DNA of 7,079 bases, from NCBI GenBank assembly GCA_003645215.1, contig QNEM01000109.1, forward strand, positions 1 to 7,079, given 5' to 3'. Source of the DNA: Gammaproteobacteria bacterium (GTDB taxonomy: Bacteria > Pseudomonadota > Gammaproteobacteria > Eutrophobiales > Eutrophobiaceae). The translations under genes and the position numbers were made by a program. This document shows, piece by piece, positions 4,731-7,079 of the stretch. Numbering within the stretch: the first letter of the stretch is position 1; every line of letters starts with the position of its first letter. The notes beneath the pieces were generated by a model that saw only the letters and a list, made by a program, of their open reading frames with translations, was not told the DNA's origin and ran no database searches.

Positions 4731-4955
4731 TTAAATCTTTACTGCAACATGCATACCATCTACAATCCACTCATCTTTTATCTCATTGTGGATCACTCGT
4801 GCTATATACGTTGCCTTCGTACCATCCTCATATTCTACGTGCATATCACAGAAATGATTCTGCTCCTGCTTATAGTCCGGAATGCGTACATTAATTACTT
4901 TCTTCTCTTTCTCTGGGATTCTTCTCTTTGCCCAGGACTTTTCTATTACTTTCAT
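4731..4955 (-). CDS. Hypothetical 74-aa protein
   Basis: Starts MKVIEKSWAKRRIPEKEKKV and ends DEWIVDGMHVAVKI. The N-terminus is strongly basic; the centre has alternating hydrophobic residues (HVEYEDG, KATYIARVIHN) suggesting a small beta fold. No recognised motif. Its ATG overlaps the TGA of the upstream 70-aa gene (ATGA), so the two are translationally coupled. The Shine-Dalgarno GAGGAAG lies inside the upstream gene. The stop is eight nt from the 5' end of tRNA-Ser(UGA), so the tRNA would be cut from the same transcript. Confidence 0.8.
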   Translation of the reverse strand: MKVIEKSWAKRRIPEKEKKVINVRIPDYKQEQNHFCDMHVEYEDGTKATYIARVIHNEIKDEWIVDGMHVAVKI

Positions 4956-5164
4956 TTTACTTCCTCGCCATCGTATACTATTTTACCGATACCGTGCAAT
5001 GAAAACAGAAATGATTCTTCTTCGTTGTCGATGACTACAAACGGCCTTTTGATCTCATCATTATAATATACAACAAAATGGTTAAGACCCAAATCATCTA
5101 GATACATCATAGTATCAATTGTTGAATAGTTTTTCGGCATTACGTATATACACGTATCTTTCAT
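4952..5164 (-). CDS. Hypothetical 70-aa protein
   Basis: The ATG at 5164 follows AAGGAAG. A longer in-frame reading from 5230 would run through the T-arm and acceptor of the RNA unit at 5186-5329 and has no ribosome site, so it is rejected. The product starts MKDTCIYVMPKNYSTIDTMM and has a strand-rich middle (HFVVYYND, RPFVVIDN) and an acidic end (IVYDGEEVK). No family recognised. The translation-start context GGAAGTAAAATGAAAG is identical to that of the following 74-aa gene, suggesting duplication of the ribosome site or of the gene start. ATGA overlap with that gene makes a two-gene unit. Confidence 0.8.
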   Translation of the reverse strand: MKDTCIYVMPKNYSTIDTMMYLDDLGLNHFVVYYNDEIKRPFVVIDNEEESFLFSLHGIGKIVYDGEEVK

Positions 5165-5185
5165 TTTACTTCCTTTTGTTAAATT

Positions 5186-5329
5186 TAACTTCAGTTGGAT
5201 TCGAACCAACACCACCGGGGCATCCCCCAAACTGATTACTGCCTATGATATTGATCTGATATCAAAATAACAGCTTTTTGTTGCAGACATATTTAAGTTC
5301 TGCCCATTCTACCACTAAACTATAAAGTT
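5186..5329 (-). ncRNA. 144-nt tRNA-like RNA with about 70-nt insertion in the anticodon region
   Basis: Both ends are good tRNA. The acceptor AACUUUA/UGAAGUU has seven pairs (ten with flanks). UA precedes a D-arm GUUU-AGUGGUA-GAAU, and the T-arm GUUGG-UUCGAAU-CCAAC is perfect. The normal anticodon arm is replaced by several hairpins: GCAGA/UCUGC, AACA/UGUU, UGAUAU-CAGAUCA-AUAUCA, and GGCA or GGGG pairing near UUUGGGGGAUGCCCC. GGGCA after the D-arm can also pair with UGCCC before the variable loop, so a spliced anticodon arm is conceivable. It is far too small for a group I intron. Anticodon and identity are undetermined, and CCA is not encoded. Confidence 0.55.
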
Positions 5330-5334
5330 AAAAT

Positions 5335-5419
5335 TGGAGCCCCGATGAGGAATCGAACCTCGCACTCTCCACCCTAGCTTTAGAGATCTGGTTCGTAGCC
5401 AAACGCAGGGATTCGGGGC
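5335..5419 (-). tRNA. tRNA-Arg(ACG) lacking a D-arm in the usual place
   Basis: Acceptor GCCCCGA/UCGGGGC, discriminator U, CCA encoded. The anticodon arm UUUGG-CUACGAA-CCAGA has the same core (GGCUACGAACC) as bacterial tRNA-Arg(ACG); anticodon at 5394-5396. The T-arm is GAGG-UUCGAUU-CCUC. Only nine nt (AUCCCUGCG) separate acceptor and anticodon stem, so there is no D-arm there. Instead a 24-nt segment after the anticodon arm forms CUCU-(13 nt)-AGAG with GGG and GG in its loop. It could be a long variable arm or a displaced D-arm. Confidence 0.7.
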
Positions 5420-5420
5420 A

Positions 5421-5648
5421 TTAAATCTGTTTAAATGGCTTTACTGTACCGTATGGTGCACCTTCGTCCCAGTGATCTTCCACTGCTGGATATGTTGCAC
5501 CCCACTTCTCCCGCATATATTCGAAACGCTCTCCGTTCCATACGCCTTCAGTAAAGTTCCTACCTTTGCAGAAATACGTTACACCAACGATTAGATCATC
5601 CTTTGCAATCCATTTATCAAACGGTGCATAGTCTTTTAAATCATTCAT
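5421..5648 (-). CDS. Hypothetical 75-aa protein
   Basis: The ATG at 5648 follows AAGGA with about seven nt spacing. The product starts MNDLKDYAPFDKWIAKDDL and continues IVGVTYFCKGRNFTEGVWNG; it is rich in aromatic residues (eight Tyr/Trp within 75 aa) and ends in TVKPFKQI. It looks like a compact beta protein of the 'GVTYFCxGRNF...GxWNGxxFEY' type, which I cannot assign to a named family. Its leader shares 15 bp (ACACTTTATTAAGGA on the minus strand) with the leader of the 605-aa gene. The stop lies one nt from the 5' end of tRNA-Arg, so the tRNA would be processed from its mRNA. Confidence 0.82.
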   Translation of the reverse strand: MNDLKDYAPFDKWIAKDDLIVGVTYFCKGRNFTEGVWNGERFEYMREKWGATYPAVEDHWDEGAPYGTVKPFKQI

Positions 5649-5667
5649 AACATATTCCTTAATAAAG

Positions 5668-5752
5668 TGTCTGATAGTAAATCCGGAGCGTAGCTAATAT
5701 CACTGTGTTCCAGGGAGTGTATTACACGACGAAACAGAGGCATGTCTCAGAC
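5668..5752 (-). ncRNA. 85-nt closed RNA between tRNA-Gln and the 75-aa gene
   Basis: UGUCUGA/UCAGACA closes seven perfect pairs six nt beyond the CCA of tRNA-Gln. Inside is a long arm CUGU-UUC/GAA-C-ACAG with an inner GUGU-AAU-ACAC hairpin. There is no D- or T-arm signature and no CCA. The 3' end runs into CTTTATTAAGGA, exactly as copy 3 of the repeated family does before the 605-aa gene, and its 3' half (UACUAUC) resembles the return strand of copy 4, but the UCCUAUA half is missing. Confidence 0.38.
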
Positions 5753-5758
5753 ATCATT

Positions 5759-5834
5759 TGGCAGCGGCACTACGACTCGAACGTAGTCAATCGATTTCAA
5801 AGACCGATGCTCTAACCTGTTAAGCTATACCGCT
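5759..5834 (-). tRNA. tRNA-Gln(UUG)
   Basis: Acceptor AGCGGUA/UGCCGCU, discriminator G, CCA encoded. The D-arm is GCUU...GAGC with AGG in the loop. The anticodon stem UCGGU/AUCGA has loop CUUUGAA and anticodon UUG (5798-5800). The T-arm is CUACG-UUCGAGU-CGUAG. Canonical 76-nt cloverleaf reading CAA. Confidence 0.95.
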
Positions 5835-5848
5835 ATAATTTTGGTTTA

Positions 5849-6136
5849 TCATTTGATTATAATTACATCATCGGGCAATTCAAATATTACAGTTTCATCA
5901 CCAACTGACCACGTATACGTATATGCTGGTGTGGCTGATGGTCCATATTCGCTGCACAATTCTTCTAGTATATCACCACTGTAATGATTTGGTGGTGTGA
6001 ATGTAATTTTAATTACATCATCTGTTCTGACAGAATCTATATTCTCAGCTTCAAATCCTTCGAGTACATCGATAATAGACATACTAATTCCGTCTATATT
6101 ATCACCTGTCCAATCTAATAAATCTTCAAATTCCAT
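5849..6136 (-). CDS. Hypothetical acidic 95-aa protein
   Basis: The ATG at 6136 follows AGGTG at six nt. A GTG three codons earlier (6145) is in frame but would overlap the ribosome site. The product starts MEFEDLLDWTGDNIDGISMS and is very acidic (many Asp/Glu in the first 45 residues), with VIKITFTPP, AYTYTWSV and DETVIFELPDDVIIIK forming likely beta strands. No recognised motif. It has a perfect sigma-70 promoter and an overlapping TATAAATA box, so both early and late transcription are possible. Acidic small phage proteins are often host-factor inhibitors or DNA mimics; that is only a guess here. tRNA-Gln follows 14 nt downstream. Confidence 0.8.
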   Translation of the reverse strand: MEFEDLLDWTGDNIDGISMSIIDVLEGFEAENIDSVRTDDVIKITFTPPNHYSGDILEELCSEYGPSATPAYTYTWSVGDETVIFELPDDVIIIK

Positions 6137-6153
6137 AATAATCACCTATTATT

Positions 6154-6161
6154 TATTTATA
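6154..6161 (-). promoter_or_regulatory. T4-late consensus box TATAAATA
   Basis: Exact T4 late consensus, lying just below the sigma-70 -10 of the same gene. A start 5-7 nt downstream would leave a leader of about a dozen nt containing AGGTG before the ATG at 6136. Confidence 0.5.
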
Positions 6162-6166
6162 CTACT

Positions 6167-6195
6167 ATTATACATGATAATAGTGGTGATGTCAA
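6167..6195 (-). promoter_or_regulatory. Consensus sigma-70 promoter for the 95-aa gene
   Basis: TTGACA (6195-6190), 17-bp spacer, TATAAT (6172-6167). TTGACATCACCACT is shared with the promoter at 2207-2235, so the spacer start is also conserved. It begins seven nt beyond the 3' end of tRNA-Val and reads into the 95-aa gene, tRNA-Gln and further. Confidence 0.9.
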
Positions 6196-6201
6196 GTAAT
6201 A

Positions 6202-6276
6202 TGGTACTCGATGCAGGTTCCGCCCCCGCTACTTGAAGATGTAAACCTCATGTGATCCTAATTTCACCAATCGAGC
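6202..6276 (-). tRNA. tRNA-Val(UAC) with non-canonical T-loop
   Basis: Acceptor GCUCGAU/AUCGAGU (seven pairs), ACCA encoded. The D-arm is GUGA-AAUUAGGA-UCAC with GG. The anticodon stem UGAGG/CUUCA has loop UUUACAU and anticodon UAC (6241-6243). The T-stem GCGGG/CCUGC is fully paired, but the 7-nt loop is GGCGGAA instead of UUCRANN. The loop is the exact reverse complement of UUCCGCC, so the arm reads more T-like on the other strand. Everything else is a normal 75-nt tRNA. Confidence 0.7.
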
Positions 6277-6287
6277 ATAATTTAGTA

Positions 6288-6418
6288 TTTAGGTAGGATG
6301 CTCACACATTGCACTAAAGTTGGTGGTTTCACTATTAAGTTATATACTATGACCACAATTAGCCAGGTAGTAATAACTCCAACTCTCTTTATAACCAGTC
6401 GCCGCTTGGTTACCTAAA
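6288..6418 (-). ncRNA. 131-nt acceptor-closed RNA
   Basis: UUUAGGUA/UACCUAAA closes eight perfect pairs. The first inner hairpin is D-arm-like: AACCA-AGCGGCGAC-UGGUU with CGG in the loop. A GG-AGU-UAUU-ACU-CC hairpin, a large arm UUGUGGU...ACCACCAA and a final GUGC...GCAU hairpin follow. There is no UUCRA loop, no clear anticodon arm and no CCA. It ends 11 nt from tRNA-Val and five nt from the next unit. Confidence 0.4.
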
Positions 6419-6423
6419 ATTGA

Positions 6424-6547
6424 TTTGTGTAGACGGTTTCTTCAGGCCCTGTAGCCGCATCTTTACCGACAACGGTTTGGGCCTCTCACCCAAGCAACAT
6501 GTTCGAGTAGTATGAACAGTGGTACACTCCTAAAGTCATTACACAAA
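6424..6547 (-). ncRNA. 124-nt acceptor-closed multi-hairpin RNA
   Basis: UUUGUGUA/UACACAAA closes eight perfect pairs. Between them are consecutive local hairpins: AGUG-UAC-CACU, UGUUC-(9)-GAACA, UUGGG-UGAGAGG-CCCAA, ACCG-UUGU-CGGU and GGC-(6)-GCC. This would form a multi-branched RNA rather than a cloverleaf. No CCA. It is the unit least like a tRNA; T4 RNA C/D-type stable RNAs are the closest known parallel. Confidence 0.4.
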
Positions 6548-6554
6548 ATTGAGA

Positions 6555-6655
6555 TGCAGTATGGATCTCAACCACCGAAGTGACGAACGCATACGACAAG
6601 AATACATAAACGCCTAGGATGCTGTTATGCTGTTCGTAATAATCACTTTACTGCA
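6555..6655 (-). ncRNA. 101-nt acceptor-closed RNA with long arm and T-like arm
   Basis: UGCAGUA/UACUGCA closes seven pairs. Inside is a long imperfect hairpin (AAGUGA/UCACUU, ACGAAC/GUUCGU, GCAUA/UAUGC with one bulge) and a small UGG-UUGAGAU-CCA arm directly before the 3' closing strand, at the T-arm position. No D-arm, anticodon arm or CCA. It lies four nt from the mini-RNA at 6660-6702 and seven nt from the next unit. Confidence 0.42.
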
Positions 6656-6659
6656 AATA

Positions 6660-6702
6660 TGGTGGCCATAGTCTTAGAGCTAGTGCTCATCAACGCCAGG
6701 CC
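6660..6702 (-). ncRNA. 43-nt mini-RNA ending in ACCA (copy B)
   Basis: GGCC/GGCC closing stem followed by ACCA. The interior hairpin GAGC-ACUA-GCUC is perfect. It aligns over its whole length with 2998-3041, keeping GATGNNCACTA and CCACCA with a compensatory change in the closing stem. It begins five nt after the stop codon of the HNH gene and is the first unit of the array in transcription order within this window. Confidence 0.45.
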
Positions 6703-6707
6703 ATAAA

Positions 6708-7079
6708 TTATTTATAATCTATACCCCATTCTGTAAGGGCTTTTTTCATCTGTCCGTAATTAGCACCTTTCGCTACCAATCCTACTTTAAGTAGTGCTTG
6801 TCTAATGTTGCCAGTCTCTAAATACGCTTTAACTTTTTCTTCGTTAGTTACATAATCTTTAGGGTCTTTTCTTGCTTTGTTTCTTCCGCACCATGTCTCT
6901 GTAAGACTATGACAATTCGGACATAAGCCTTCTAAATTTCCACGTTCGTTGTTTTGGTTATTACCGTCGATGTGATCAACTTCTAACGTCAGTGGCTTAT
7001 TCTGCCACTCGTCTATGCCGCAGTGATTGCATTTTCCGTCTTGTTCGTATATGACTCGTAATCGTTTATTATCCCAGCC
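6708..7079 (-). CDS. HNH endonuclease, C-terminal 123 residues (start outside window)
   Basis: Open in frame from the window edge to TAA at 6708-6710. Visible residues: C17-x2-C20 (KCNHCG), LEVDHIDG (32-39), N48, and C53-x2-C56-H57 (LCPNCHSLTE). These are a complete HNH nuclease core (D35-H36, N48, H57) with two CxxC zinc-binding pairs. Residues about 85-118 (EEKVKAYLETGNIRQALLKV, then KGANYGQMKKAL) look like a helix-turn-helix DNA-binding tail, common in phage HNH homing enzymes. Nothing indicates truncation at the 3' end. It flanks the RNA array as the GIY-YIG gene does. The stop lies within TATAAATAA, which matches the late box but may be chance. Confidence 0.93.
   Translation of the reverse strand, partial: GWDNKRLRVIYEQDGKCNHCGIDEWQNKPLTLEVDHIDGNNQNNERGNLEGLCPNCHSLTETWCGRNKARKDPKDYVTNEEKVKAYLETGNIRQALLKVGLVAKGANYGQMKKALTEWGIDYK

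Noticed and set aside
4680..5066. 128-codon open frame on the plus strand
   Set aside because: It lies opposite the two coupled minus genes with good ribosome sites and runs into tRNA-Ser(UGA). No ribosome site and a low-complexity hydrophobic product; an antisense shadow.
5165..5230. N-terminal extension of the 70-aa gene
   Set aside because: It would translate the T-arm and acceptor of the RNA unit at 5186-5329. The ATG at 5164 has AAGGAAG, whereas the upstream start has none.
5668..5752. Hammerhead ribozyme on the plus strand (CTGAT... GACGAAAC... GTC)
   Set aside because: CUGAUAG does not meet the CUGANGA core, the strand is antisense to all genes, and stem II cannot be drawn convincingly.
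6660..6702. Hammerhead core in the mini-RNA (TTGATGAGC...)
   Set aside because: The GAAA segment is missing and the related copy at 2998-3041 lacks the UGAUGA stretch.

Overview
This 7.1-kb window reads as part of a low-GC tailed-phage genome, most likely a T4-like (myovirus-type) phage. Every supported gene lies on the minus strand, so transcription runs from high to low coordinates. Phage hallmarks are a tRNA array interleaved with very small ORFs, two free-standing homing-endonuclease-type genes (GIY-YIG/NUMOD3 and HNH), perfect host sigma-70 promoters, and T4-late-like boxes (GATAAATA or TATAAATA). No host or species can be assigned from sequence alone.

Left block (1-2900). A very short or frameshifted late ORF sits at the edge. 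A UUCG-loop terminator (126-149) ends the transcript of a 605-aa protein with a TerD-like region. Upstream of that lie a 51-aa ORF and a 117-aa protein with a ParB/sulfiredoxin-like DGNHR motif. Two sigma-70 promoters with exact TTGACA/17 bp/TATAAT drive the 51-aa and 605-aa genes. Four copies of one structured element (157-226, 236-286, 2130-2187, 2452-2520) occupy the intergenic spaces. They share UCCUAUA and an AUA/C bulge, while their helices covary.

Right block (2910-6702). This is a long stable-RNA array. Recognisable tRNAs are Phe(GAA), Ser(GCU), Ser(UGA), Arg(ACG), Gln(UUG) and Val(UAC). Between them, spaced by 2-11 nt, lie units closed by 6-8 bp acceptor-like stems whose interiors are not canonical tRNA: expanded 85-144 nt RNAs, a CCA-ending cloverleaf with 4-nt D and T loops, a 68-nt shortened form, and two related 43-44 nt mini-RNAs ending in ACCA. 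T4 also carries non-tRNA stable RNAs (RNA C and RNA D) in its tRNA cluster, so these could be functional relatives. Decay of old tRNAs is the alternative. Small unknown ORFs of 70-111 aa and the GIY-YIG gene are inserted between array segments.

The right edge (6708-7079) is the C-terminal 123 residues of an HNH endonuclease whose start lies outside the window. The strongest candidates for something undescribed are the four-copy covarying RNA family and the tiled non-canonical RNAs of the array.
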